From DATHBP01 sp035296085 (GTDB lineage Bacteria > Actinomycetota > Actinomycetes > Propionibacteriales > Nocardioidaceae): DNA of 16,569 bases. This document shows positions 1 through 6,466 of this stretch, in pieces. The notes below the pieces were generated by a model. The model worked only from the letters and a program-made list of their open reading frames with translations. It had not been told where the DNA came from and made no database searches. The DNA lies in assembly GCA_035296085.1 (NCBI GenBank), contig DATHBP010000065.1:1-16569 (forward strand), written 5' to 3'. The position numbers and the translations under genes are program-made. Position 1 is the first letter of the stretch. Each line of letters starts with the position of its first letter.

Positions 1-1251
1 TCCTCCGGCCAAGCCGTTGACCAGCGCGTCGAAGACCTCGATGCCGATGCGCGCGTGCGTCGGCGTCTCCCCGCTACGCAGCTGCTGCACGATCGGACGT
101 GCCTCGTCGATGGGGATCGCGAACCCCAGCCCGATGGAGCCGGCTTCGCCGCTCGTGCTGCCGGTGGTCCGGATCGCCGAGTTGATGCCGACGACCTCGC
201 CCGCTGGGTTGACCAATGGGCCGCCGGAGTTGCCGGGGTTGATCGAAGCGTCGGTCTGGATGGCTGGGAAGGTGCTCGAATCGGTCTGCGACGTCTGCGA
301 CCCGGTCGACACGGGCCGACCGAGCGCGCTCACGATCCCGCTGGTCACGGTGCTCTCCAACCCGAACGGCGAGCCGATCGCCACCACTTGCTCGCCAACG
401 GAGAGGTCCGACGAGCGGCCGAGCCGGGCAGGCGTGAGGCCGGAGACATCCTCGGCTTGGATCACTGCGATGTCGGTCAACGGGTCGCGGCCCACGATCT
501 CGGCCGGAGCGGTCGTGCCGTCGTTGAACGACACGACGAGCCGGCTGTTGTCGGCGGAGAGGCTCACCACGTGGTTGTTGGTCAGGATGAGCCCGTCGCT
601 GGTCAAGATGATCCCCGACCCAGAACCGATCGACCTCGATAGGGGTGCGGCTTCGGAACCGGTGGACGCGATCTCGTCAATCTTCACGACCGACGGGAGC
701 ACTACCTGGGCCACGGCCTCGATCGACGCCGATCTCTTCGCTCGGGCACCCACCGGCAGCGAGACCTCAGGCGTGCTGGTCGACGGGGCACCGGCGGCGA
801 TGGTCGTGTCGGGCTCGTCGAGGTAGTCATAACCCGCTGCTCCGCCGACACCACCGCCGACCCCGGCGAGCAGGGCGGCGGCGACGACCCAGCCGGTGCG
901 CCGAGAGCGCTTTGGCTCCAGCGGCGCGCGCGGGGGCTGCGGCGAGCCGTACGCGGCGGGGTACGCCGGGGGCGTTGACCCGGTTGGTGGGACGTACCCA
1001 CCCGGAAGGCCGTACCCCGGCGGGGGCGTCGCCCCAGCCGGCGGTCCGTAGCCCGGTTGCGGCGTCGACCCAGCCGGCGGTCCGTATCCCGGTTGCGGCG
1101 ACGAGCCGGACTGCGGTCCATACCCCGGCGGTGGCGTCGAGCCCGGCTGCCCCTCCTGGCCGTACGGCGGCAGCGGCTGGGTGTGCGCGTCGGGCGGCCA
1201 GCCGCCCGGAGGCCGCGAGGAGGGGACGGGATCGTTCGGCGTCGAGCTCAT
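1..1251 (-). CDS. pepD: Membrane-anchored HtrA/DegP-type serine protease, PepD-like (C-terminus beyond window edge)
   Basis: This is an envelope protease expected to cleave misfolded or regulatory proteins outside the membrane. In the window are 417 codons without a stop; the 3' end is cut off. Residues 1-115 are a Pro/Gly/Tyr/Gln-rich, presumably cytoplasmic tail with four 12-residue repeats (37-84). A positive stretch (KRSRR) precedes one membrane segment at about 120-140. The trypsin-like domain follows, with the catalytic triad His227 (TNNHVV), Asp260 (LTDIAV) and Ser342 (NPGNSGGPL). Residues from about 400 look like the beginning of a PDZ domain. The ATG start lies 63 bp after mprB. This layout (tail, one helix, protease, PDZ) and the place behind mprA-mprB match mycobacterial PepD (HtrA2), which is known to be under MprAB control. 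The family assignment is firm; the symbol rests on synteny and architecture. Confidence 0.93.
   Translation of the reverse strand, partial: MSSTPNDPVPSSRPPGGWPPDAHTQPLPPYGQEGQPGSTPPPGYGPQSGSSPQPGYGPPAGSTPQPGYGPPAGATPPPGYGLPGGYVPPTGSTPPAYPAAYGSPQPPRAPLEPKRSRRTGWVVAAALLAGVGGGVGGAAGYDYLDEPDTTIAAGAPSTSTPEVSLPVGARAKRSASIEAVAQVVLPSVVKIDEIASTGSEAAPLSRSIGSGSGIILTSDGLILTNNHVVSLSADNSRLVVSFNDGTTAPAEIVGRDPLTDIAVIQAEDVSGLTPARLGRSSDLSVGEQVVAIGSPFGLESTVTSGIVSALGRPVSTGSQTSQTDSSTFPAIQTDASINPGNSGGPLVNPAGEVVGINSAIRTTGSTSGEAGSIGLGFAIPIDEARPIVQQLRSGETPTHARIGIEVFDALVNGLAGG
1000..1143 (-). repeat. Four tandem 36-bp units coding Pro-Gly-Tyr-rich 12-mers in the PepD tail
   Basis: Four consecutive 36-bp units encode 12-residue blocks of the type GSTPQPGYGPPA (residues 37-48, 49-60, 61-72 and 73-84). 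The two middle units are nearly identical: 1035-1064 and 1071-1100 differ at one base (1051 against 1087). The outer units are more diverged. The repeats keep frame, so unit number could vary between strains without breaking the gene. They lie in the predicted cytoplasmic tail. Confidence 0.85.
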
Positions 1252-1273
1252 GGTCCCAGCATGTCCGCTGTTG

Positions 1274-1291
1274 CTGAGAGCAATCTAAGAG
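1274..1291 (-). promoter_or_regulatory. Direct repeat in pepD promoter, candidate MprA (OmpR-family) site
   Basis: On the minus strand CTCTTAG (1291-1285) and CTCTCAG (1280-1274) form a direct repeat with an 11-bp period, one helical turn. That is the usual geometry for a tandem OmpR/PhoB-family dimer. It overlaps the predicted -10 and start region of pepD. MprA is encoded just upstream, and in mycobacteria it binds direct repeats before pepD. I cannot confirm that the bases match the published MprA box. A small palindrome, TTGCT-N3-AGCAA (1271-1283), overlaps the proximal half-site. Confidence 0.45.
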
Positions 1292-1310
1292 AGCGCGAAG
1301 AGGCGGCCAA
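1282..1310 (-). promoter_or_regulatory. Predicted housekeeping-type promoter of pepD
   Basis: On the minus strand TTGGCC (1310-1305) is followed after exactly 17 bp by TAGATT (1287-1282). The first matches TTGACA at four of six positions; the second fits TANNNT. Transcription would begin near 1275, giving a leader of about 25 nt before the ATG at 1251. It lies between mprB and pepD, so pepD probably has its own promoter beside any read-through from mprAB. Confidence 0.5.
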
Positions 1311-1314
1311 GAAC

Positions 1315-2670
1315 TCAGCCAGCCGGCTCGGTGCTGCTGCCGGGAAGGCCGAACGCGAAGACGGCGCCGCCCGCCGGTGCGTTGTCCGCTTGGACCCACC
1401 CGCCATGCCGGCTGGCGACCTGGCTCACGATGGCCAGACCGAGGCCGGAGCCGGGCAGCGACCGAGCCTCACCAGCACGGTAGAAGCGCTCGAAGACGTG
1501 CGGCAGGTCGTGCTCGCCGATGCCTGGGCCTTGGTCGCTGACGCGCACCACCCCGTCGACGAGGTCGACGCTGACCGTGCCGCCCGGTGGGCTCCATTTC
1601 GCCGCGTTGTCGAGCAGGTTGGCTACGGCCCGCTCCAGCCCTTGCGGATCGCCGAGTACGTACCAGGGGTGCAGTGCCACTGCGAAGTCGACGCCGGCGG
1701 CTCGACGGCGTACCCGATCGACCGCCCGGGCGGTGACCTCGGCGAGATCCACCCACTCGGGCGGGCTGGGCAGCGGGTCGTCGCGGGCCAGCTCGACGAG
1801 GTCGCCGACGAGCGTGGACAGCTCCTCGACCTGCGCGCGCACGTCGCCGAGCAGCTCCGCGCGCACCGGCTCGGGCATGCCGCCCTGCCGGTCGGCTTGG
1901 GCCACCAGGTCGAGGTTGGTTCGCAGGCTGGTGAGGGGCGTGCGCAGCTCGTGGCCGGCGTCGGCGACCAGGCGGCGCTGCCGGTCCCGGGAGGCGGCCA
2001 GCGCAGCGAGCATCGCGTTGAACGCGCGCGAGAGCCGGGCGATCTCGTCGTCCCCGCTGACCTCGATCGGGCGGAGCTCCTCGGTACGCGCAACCTCCTC
2101 CGCAGCGTCGGTGAGTCGCCGCACCGGGCGAAGGCCGGATCGCGCGACGGCCCACCCAGCCAGCGCGGCGGCCAGGATTCCCGCCACGCCGACGCTGAGC
2201 AGTACGAGCCGGAGGTTGTGCAGTGTCGACTCCATCGGTGCCATCGACTGCGCGAGCACCAGCGCGGTCGACACGTCCGCCGGGACTGCCACGACGCGGT
2301 ACGGCTCATCGGCCGACACCGTCCGGATCGACTCGACGGAGCGGCGCTGCGCAACCGCAAGCTCGGGGGCGCCGAGGGCGAGGCCCGGGTCTTGCTGCCG
2401 GGCGTAGAAGACCCGCCCGTCGGCGCTCACGACCGCGATGCGCAGGTCCGCGGCGCCCAGCGCCTCGGCCGGGATGCCGCGCAGTGTGGCGGTGTCCACA
2501 AGGTCGCTGGACGCGGCCGCCCGGGCGCGGTCAAGCAGGGACGAGTCCAGGCTGGAGTGCAGCTGCGCCCGCACGGTGAGATAGGCCGCGACGCTGGTGA
2601 GGGCGGCGGCAAGCCCGACGGCCACCGTGGCGAGCATGGTGACGCGCGACGCCAGCGACAGCCGGGTCAC
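1315..2670 (-). CDS. mprB: Sensor histidine kinase MprB-like
   Basis: This is the membrane sensor kinase partner of the response regulator encoded just upstream. The 451-residue protein has two transmembrane segments (about 10-32 and 152-176) around an extracytoplasmic sensor loop of roughly 120 residues. A HAMP linker (about 178-230) follows. The HisKA domain has the phospho-acceptor His240 in DAGHELRTPLTS. The ATPase domain has the N box (NLLDNAAKW, Asn355), the G1 box DQGPGIG (379-385), the F box (FERFYRA) and the G2 box GSGLGLAIV (407-415). I chose the GTG at 2670 because GTGA overlaps the mprA stop by 4 bp and the protein then begins with a short positive segment before the first helix. 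Coupled translation with mprA is likely. All catalytic residues are present. Confidence 0.93.
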   Translation of the reverse strand: MTRLSLASRVTMLATVAVGLAAALTSVAAYLTVRAQLHSSLDSSLLDRARAAASSDLVDTATLRGIPAEALGAADLRIAVVSADGRVFYARQQDPGLALGAPELAVAQRRSVESIRTVSADEPYRVVAVPADVSTALVLAQSMAPMESTLHNLRLVLLSVGVAGILAAALAGWAVARSGLRPVRRLTDAAEEVARTEELRPIEVSGDDEIARLSRAFNAMLAALAASRDRQRRLVADAGHELRTPLTSLRTNLDLVAQADRQGGMPEPVRAELLGDVRAQVEELSTLVGDLVELARDDPLPSPPEWVDLAEVTARAVDRVRRRAAGVDFAVALHPWYVLGDPQGLERAVANLLDNAAKWSPPGGTVSVDLVDGVVRVSDQGPGIGEHDLPHVFERFYRAGEARSLPGSGLGLAIVSQVASRHGGWVQADNAPAGGAVFAFGLPGSSTEPAG

Positions 2671-3353
2671 GGGGGGCTTTCGCGCAGGACGTATCCGACG
2701 CCGCGGACGGTGTGGAGCAGCCTCGGCTCGCCGGCCGCCTCGGTCTTGCGCCGCAGGTATCCGACGTAGACCTCGAGGGAGTTGGCCGTCGTCGGGAAGT
2801 CGAACCCCCACACGGCCTCGAGGATGTACGCCCGGTCGAGCACGTGACGTGGCCGGCGCAGGAACAGCTCGAGCAGTGCGAACTCGGTCCGCGTCAACGA
2901 GATGGCCCGGTCACCGCGGCGAACGTCCCTGGTGACCGGGTCGAGGCTCAGGTCGGCGAACGAGAGTGGATCGGCCGCCGCCTCGCCCGTGGTCGCCCGT
3001 CGCCTCAGCAGGGCCCGCAACCGGGCGAGAAGCTCCTCAAGGGCGAACGGCTTGGTGAGGTAGTCGTCCGCGCCGGCGTCGAGCCCGTCGACGCGGTGAG
3101 CGACCGAGTCGCGGGCGGTGAGCACCAGGATGGGGATGTCGTTGCCGGCGGCGCGCAGCGCCCGGGTCGCCTCGAGACCACCGAGCCGCGGCATCATCAC
3201 GTCGATGACGACTGCGTCCGGTTGCGCCGAGGCCACCCGCGCCAGCGCCTCCGCTCCGTCGCTTGCGAGCTGTACGTCATAGCCGTTGAACTCCAGCGAG
3301 CGGCGCAGCGACTCGCGTACGGCGCGGTCGTCGTCGACGACCAGGATCCGCAT
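2667..3353 (-). CDS. mprA: Response regulator MprA-like (OmpR family)
   Basis: This is a cytoplasmic two-component response regulator of 228 residues. The receiver domain (1-118) has the acidic pocket Asp8/Asp9, phospho-acceptor Asp51 (VIDVMMPRLGG), Thr79 (LTARDS) and Lys101 (LTKPF). The winged-helix effector domain (about 130-226) contains SLTRTEFALLE and VYVGYLRRKTE. Recalled from memory, the sequence is close to mycobacterial MprA over its whole length, including the opening MRILVVDDDRAVRESLRRSL and the end HTVRGVGYVLRE. The ATG at 3353 is fixed by the receiver start; a weak GGCAGG lies 8 nt upstream. It overlaps mprB by 4 bp. In mycobacteria MprA responds to surface stress and controls pepD and the sigE/sigB stress regulon; the same role here is inferred. 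Confidence 0.95.
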   Translation of the reverse strand: MRILVVDDDRAVRESLRRSLEFNGYDVQLASDGAEALARVASAQPDAVVIDVMMPRLGGLEATRALRAAGNDIPILVLTARDSVAHRVDGLDAGADDYLTKPFALEELLARLRALLRRRATTGEAAADPLSFADLSLDPVTRDVRRGDRAISLTRTEFALLELFLRRPRHVLDRAYILEAVWGFDFPTTANSLEVYVGYLRRKTEAAGEPRLLHTVRGVGYVLRESPP

Positions 3354-3371
3354 GCAGCCAGCCTGCCACCG

Positions 3372-3391
3372 GCGGCCCGCAATCGGGCCGC
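3372..3391. promoter_or_regulatory. Perfect 8-bp hairpin upstream of mprA
   Basis: GCGGCCCG (3372-3379) and CGGGCCGC (3384-3391) form a perfect stem around a 4-base loop, 18 bp before the mprA start in the 73-bp gap after the ketosamine-kinase gene. No T-run follows on the minus strand, so it is not a classical intrinsic terminator. It could separate mprA from the upstream gene, shape the mprA leader, or be an operator. Confidence 0.35.
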
Positions 3392-3426
3392 TAAGCCGCG
3401 CCCTGCCGGTGACGGTCGCGGTTGCG

Positions 3427-4314
3427 TCAGGTCGGCTCGGCTGCCGCTCCGGAGAGCAATGCCCGGGCGGCCTGTCCGGCGCGGACTCCGTAGCCGCCGC
3501 CGAACAGCGTCGTATGCACCAGCAACGGGTGGAGGTGGTGCAGCGGAAGGCGTTCCTCCCAGCCGTCGCTGAGCGGGAACGCCTCTCGGTAGGAGTCGAG
3601 GATGCGGGGCAGGTGCGGAGCCCCGAACAGTGCGAGCATCGCAACGTCGGCCTCCCGGTGGCCACCGTGCGCGGCCGGGTCGACCAAGGTGACTGCCCCG
3701 GTGGTGTTCCACAGCAGGTTGCCTGCCCATAGGTCGCCGTGGACCCGGGCCGGTGGCTCCGGCGGCCCGGCGAGGTCAGCGACCCGGTCGAGCACGGCCT
3801 CGATCGAAGCGCGGTCACGGCTGCCGAGGGCGCCGCGGTCGCTCGCGGCCTTGACGTAGGGCTGCACCCGACGAGTGACCCAGAACTCCGCCCAGTCCGC
3901 TCTTGCCGCGTTCGGAAGCGGTAGGGAGCCGATGAAGCCGTCCTCCGCTGCACCGAAGGCGTCGGCGCCGGCGCGATGGGTCGCCGCAAGCTCGCGGCCG
4001 AACCGCTCCGCGGCGTCCGCTGTCGGTGCGCTGACCTCCACCCAGGAGAGAATCAGGCAGTCCTCCGCCACCGCGAGCACGTCGGGGACAGGTGCGCCGC
4101 CGGGCGCGTCCGCGAGCCAGCGGAGTCCGCGCGCCTCAGTCGCGAAGAACTCCGTGGGGGCGTGTGCGCGCGTCTTCAGGAAAGCGCTTCGTCCATCGGA
4201 GAGGCGCAGCCGGATCGCGGTGCACACGTCGCCGCCCGCGACCGGGGTTGTCGCCACCACCGCGGCGGCGAGCAGCGACTCGGCGCGGGCAGCGATGGTC
4301 CCCATCTTGGCCAC
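3427..4314 (-). CDS. Fructosamine/ketosamine-3-kinase family protein
   Basis: Members phosphorylate C3 of the ketosamine sugar on glycated amines or proteins, making an unstable product that leaves a repaired amine. The 295-residue length is normal for the family. The kinase-like fold shows a candidate ATP-binding Lys47 (AFLKTR), Glu60 (ATEARGLRWL), catalytic-loop Asp194 and Asn199 in VHGDLWAGNLLW, and metal-binding Asp212 in VDPAAHGGHREADVAM. The HGDLWAGN form is diagnostic of the family within aminoglycoside-phosphotransferase-like kinases. The GTG at 4314 is preferred because a TANNNT hexamer lies 6 bp before it (leaderless geometry) and no good ribosome site precedes the alternative ATG at 4305. 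The gene lies 50 bp after the phosphatase gene. Substrate is unknown; bacterial members often prefer ribulosamines or erythrulosamines. Confidence 0.88.
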   Translation of the reverse strand: MAKMGTIAARAESLLAAAVVATTPVAGGDVCTAIRLRLSDGRSAFLKTRAHAPTEFFATEARGLRWLADAPGGAPVPDVLAVAEDCLILSWVEVSAPTADAAERFGRELAATHRAGADAFGAAEDGFIGSLPLPNAARADWAEFWVTRRVQPYVKAASDRGALGSRDRASIEAVLDRVADLAGPPEPPARVHGDLWAGNLLWNTTGAVTLVDPAAHGGHREADVAMLALFGAPHLPRILDSYREAFPLSDGWEERLPLHHLHPLLVHTTLFGGGYGVRAGQAARALLSGAAAEPT

Positions 4315-4320
4315 AACCCG

Positions 4321-4326
4321 ACGGTA
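4321..4326 (-). promoter_or_regulatory. -10 element TACCGT placed for a leaderless transcript
   Basis: On the minus strand TACCGT (4326-4321) fits TANNNT and is followed by 6 bp and then the GTG at 4314. Initiation at the start codon would give a leaderless mRNA, which is common in actinomycetes. No convincing -35 hexamer is seen 16-18 bp upstream. The spacing is identical to that before hisC. Confidence 0.4.
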
Positions 4327-4364
4327 CGGCCGGTGGGGCGCGGCTCGCCAGACACGCGGGGTCG

Positions 4365-4910
4365 TCAGTCGAGCTTGGCCGCCAGCCGCTGGGCGAGCAC
4401 GGCAGCAGTGCGTTCGACGACTGCGAGAACGTCCGCGAACTCGCGGGACCCGCCCCCGTACGGGTCGGGCAGGTCGAGGTTCTCCCCCGCCTGTGGGTCG
4501 AACTCGCGGAACATCCTCAACCGCTCGGCCGCGATGGCCGGCCCCAGTCGCAACAGCGCTCGGTAGTTTCCCCTGTCCATGGCCAACAAGAGATCGTGGT
4601 CGTCGAACCAGCTTTCGACCACCTGGCGGGCTCGGTGCGCCGACCCGTCGTAGCCCGCCCGGCTCAGCGCTTCGCTCGCGCGCGCGTCCATCGCCTGCCC
4701 GACGTGCCAGTCGCCGGTGCCGCCGCTGTCGACCACGACCCGGTCGCCGAGCCCGGCCCGCTCGAGCGTGCGCCGAAGAACCACCTCACCGATGGGCGAC
4801 CGGCAGATGTTGCCCAGGCAGATCACCCCGACCCGGTAGGGGCCGGCGGGGTCCCGGGGCGCCGGCAGCCCGGCCGGCGTGTGAGCAACCTCAGACGTCA
4901 CGAACGTCAT
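4365..4910 (-). CDS. Low-molecular-weight protein-tyrosine-phosphatase family protein
   Basis: This is a cytoplasmic phosphatase of the LMW-PTP fold, 181 residues. The P-loop is CLGNICRS (31-38), with nucleophile Cys31, Arg37 and Ser38; the general acid is Asp149 in the late LPDPYGG motif. A 24-residue N-terminal extension precedes the first strand (YRVGVICLGN). The ATG at 4910 overlaps the stop of the upstream membrane-protein gene (ATGA), so the two are probably translationally coupled. The next gene, 50 bp downstream, is a ketosamine-3-kinase homologue. In bacteria LMW-PTP genes often neighbour such kinases, and some of these phosphatases act on sugar phosphates bound to protein amines. 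Either phosphotyrosine or ribulosamine-5-phosphate is therefore a possible substrate. All catalytic residues are present. Confidence 0.92.
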   Translation of the reverse strand: MTFVTSEVAHTPAGLPAPRDPAGPYRVGVICLGNICRSPIGEVVLRRTLERAGLGDRVVVDSGGTGDWHVGQAMDARASEALSRAGYDGSAHRARQVVESWFDDHDLLLAMDRGNYRALLRLGPAIAAERLRMFREFDPQAGENLDLPDPYGGGSREFADVLAVVERTAAVLAQRLAAKLD

Positions 4911-5281
4911 ACCTCCGGCAGCACGACGTGCAGCACGAAGCTGACGACGGAGATGAGCAGCGCACCCAGCAGTGCTGTCAGGAACCCGTCGACGTGGAAG
5001 TCGAAGCCGACCTGACTGGCGAGCCAGGACGTGAGCAGCAACATCAGCGCGTTGATCACGAACGTGATGAGGCCGAGCGTGAGCAGGTAGAGCGGCAGCG
5101 CAAGCCCTCGGACCAGCGGCCGGATGACGGTGTTCACCAACCCGAAGATCACCGCGACGACGAGAACCGTGACCACCTGGTCGCGGGTGGTGTCGCCACC
5201 GACGCTGATGCCTTCGAGCAGGCCCGCCGCTGCTGCAAGAGCGGCCGCGTTCACCGCAACCGAGAGCAGCAGGCGCAGCAC
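4907..5281 (-). CDS. Small membrane protein, phage-holin-4 superfamily
   Basis: This is a 124-residue integral membrane protein with four predicted helices at about 3-22, 34-53, 60-86 and 99-121. The motif FGLVNTVIRPLVRGLALPLYLLT... (residues 46 onward) is typical of the family often annotated as phage holin family 4. These are widespread chromosomal proteins of unknown function, and nothing nearby suggests a phage. I chose the GTG at 5281 because AGGA lies 8 nt upstream and the first helix begins directly after it. The same frame stays open far upstream through hisC, but that is a shadow of hisC. The gene overlaps the phosphatase gene by 4 bp and is divergent from hisC. Confidence 0.85.
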   Translation of the reverse strand: MLRLLLSVAVNAAALAAAAGLLEGISVGGDTTRDQVVTVLVVAVIFGLVNTVIRPLVRGLALPLYLLTLGLITFVINALMLLLTSWLASQVGFDFHVDGFLTALLGALLISVVSFVLHVVLPEV

Positions 5282-5332
5282 GCAGCAGATCCTGCCACGC
5301 CGCAGGCACGGGTCGGAGCAGCCGTGGTGCTC

Positions 5333-5364
5333 GGCCGACGATGGTCGGCCGGCTCTGTCCGGCC
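5333..5364. promoter_or_regulatory. Two overlapping inverted repeats in the holin-like/hisC divergent region
   Basis: GGCCGAC (5333-5339) pairs perfectly with GTCGGCC (5344-5350) around 4 bases, and GGCCGG (5347-5352) pairs with CCGGCC (5359-5364) around 6 bases. The two stems share 5347-5350, so only one can form at a time. They cover the region just upstream of the hisC -10 motif where a -35 element or operator would lie. In a 102-bp, very GC-rich gap, chance cannot be excluded. Confidence 0.3.
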
Positions 5365-5371
5365 AGCCGTT

Positions 5372-5377
5372 TAGGCT
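5372..5377 (+). promoter_or_regulatory. -10 element TAGGCT placed for a leaderless hisC transcript
   Basis: TAGGCT fits TANNNT and lies 6 bp before the hisC ATG at 5384; the intervening GCGCCC holds no ribosome-binding site. Initiation at or next to the A of ATG would give a leaderless mRNA. No TTGACA-like -35 is visible, and the -35 region is occupied by inverted repeats. Confidence 0.45.
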
Positions 5378-5383
5378 GCGCCC

Positions 5384-6466
5384 ATGCCTCCCCCTCGCGT
5401 CCGGCCGGCGCTGGCGGGCATCCCCACCTATCAGCCGGGCAAGCCCGCGGCCGCCGGCGGCGACGGGCGCCCGGCGTACAAGCTGTCGAGCAACGAGAAC
5501 CCTTACCCGCCGCTGCCCGGGGTCCTCGATGCCGTGGCGAGCGCGGCGGCACGTCTCAACCGCTACCCGGACATGGCCATGAGCGCGCTCTACGCCGAGC
5601 TGTCCACGCGGCTGGGCGTCCCTTCCAGCGATCTGGTGGCCGGGACCGGCTCGGTGGCGTTGCTCTACCACCTCCTGCAGGCGATGTGCGGCGAAGGGGA
5701 CGAGGTGGTCTACGCCTGGCGCTCCTTCGAGGCATACCCCATCGCCGCCCAGGTCAGCGGCGCCCGGCCGGTCCAGGTGCCGCTGGCGCCCGGCGCGCGC
5801 CACGACCTCGACGCGATGGCAGCCGCAGTCACCGACCGCACCCGCGTCGTCGTCGTCTGTACTCCCAACAACCCGACCGGGCCGGCGGTCCACGCGACCG
5901 AGCTGCTGGCGTTCCTGGACCGGGTTCCCGCACGGGTGCTGGTCGTCGTCGACGAGGCCTATCGTGAGTTCGTCCGCCAGCCCGACATCGTCGACGGCGT
6001 CGAGCTCTACCGCGACCGGCCGAACGTCTGCGCGCTGCGGACGTTCTCCAAGGCGTACGGGCTGGCCGGTCTGCGCGTGGGCTACCTGGTCGCCGCCGAG
6101 CCGATCGCCGAGGCCGTCCGCAAGTGCGCGTTGCCGTTCGGAGTCTCCGATATCGCACAAGCGGCCGCCCTCGCCTCCCTGCAAGCGGAGGCGGCGCTGT
6201 TCGAGCGGGTGGCTGCGCTGGTCGTCGAGCGCAGCCGGGTCGTCGACGGGCTGCGCGCACAGGGCTGGGACGTCCCAGACGCGCAAGGCAACTTCTGCTG
6301 GCTGGCGCTCGGTGAGCAGACGGGTCCGTTCGCCGAGGCGACACTGCGCGCGGGGGTCACCGTACGCCCGTTCGCCGGCGACGGCGTACGTATCACGATC
6401 GGAGAGCCGGCGGCCAACGAGCGCCTGCTCGAGGCCGCTGCTGCGTGGCGCCGGTCGATGAGCTGA
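5384..6466 (+). CDS. hisC: Histidinol-phosphate/aromatic aminotransferase (HisC family)
   Basis: This is a pyridoxal-phosphate fold-type I aminotransferase, 360 residues and full length. Visible signatures are the N-terminal substrate segment KLSSNENPYPP (33-43), Tyr70, the PLP-ring motif PNNPTG (161-166), Asp190 and Tyr193 in VVDEAY, the Schiff-base Lys223 in RTFSKAYGLAGLRVGY, and Arg336 near the C-terminus (GVRITIG). It would transfer an amino group between glutamate and imidazole-acetol phosphate, or onto aromatic 2-oxoacids. It is not in a histidine operon: downstream are ABC exporter genes. Actinomycetes commonly have a second HisC-like enzyme acting as a phenylalanine/aromatic aminotransferase (Pat/HisC2), and this could be it. 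The stop overlaps the next start (TGATG). Family is certain; substrate is open. Confidence 0.9.
   Translation: MPPPRVRPALAGIPTYQPGKPAAAGGDGRPAYKLSSNENPYPPLPGVLDAVASAAARLNRYPDMAMSALYAELSTRLGVPSSDLVAGTGSVALLYHLLQAMCGEGDEVVYAWRSFEAYPIAAQVSGARPVQVPLAPGARHDLDAMAAAVTDRTRVVVVCTPNNPTGPAVHATELLAFLDRVPARVLVVVDEAYREFVRQPDIVDGVELYRDRPNVCALRTFSKAYGLAGLRVGYLVAAEPIAEAVRKCALPFGVSDIAQAAALASLQAEAALFERVAALVVERSRVVDGLRAQGWDVPDAQGNFCWLALGEQTGPFAEATLRAGVTVRPFAGDGVRITIGEPAANERLLEAAAAWRRSMS

Noticed and set aside
1057..2769. A long plus-strand open frame across pepD, mprB and mprA
   Set aside because: It runs antisense to three well-supported genes and has a composition typical of shadow frames.
3372..3391. A rho-independent terminator at the hairpin before mprA
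   Set aside because: No T-run follows on either strand within the usual distance, so it is listed only as a regulatory hairpin.
4907..5281. The holin-like protein as a sign of prophage
   Set aside because: No integrase, lysin, capsid or att site is seen. The family is common in chromosomes, and the gene overlaps a housekeeping-type phosphatase gene.
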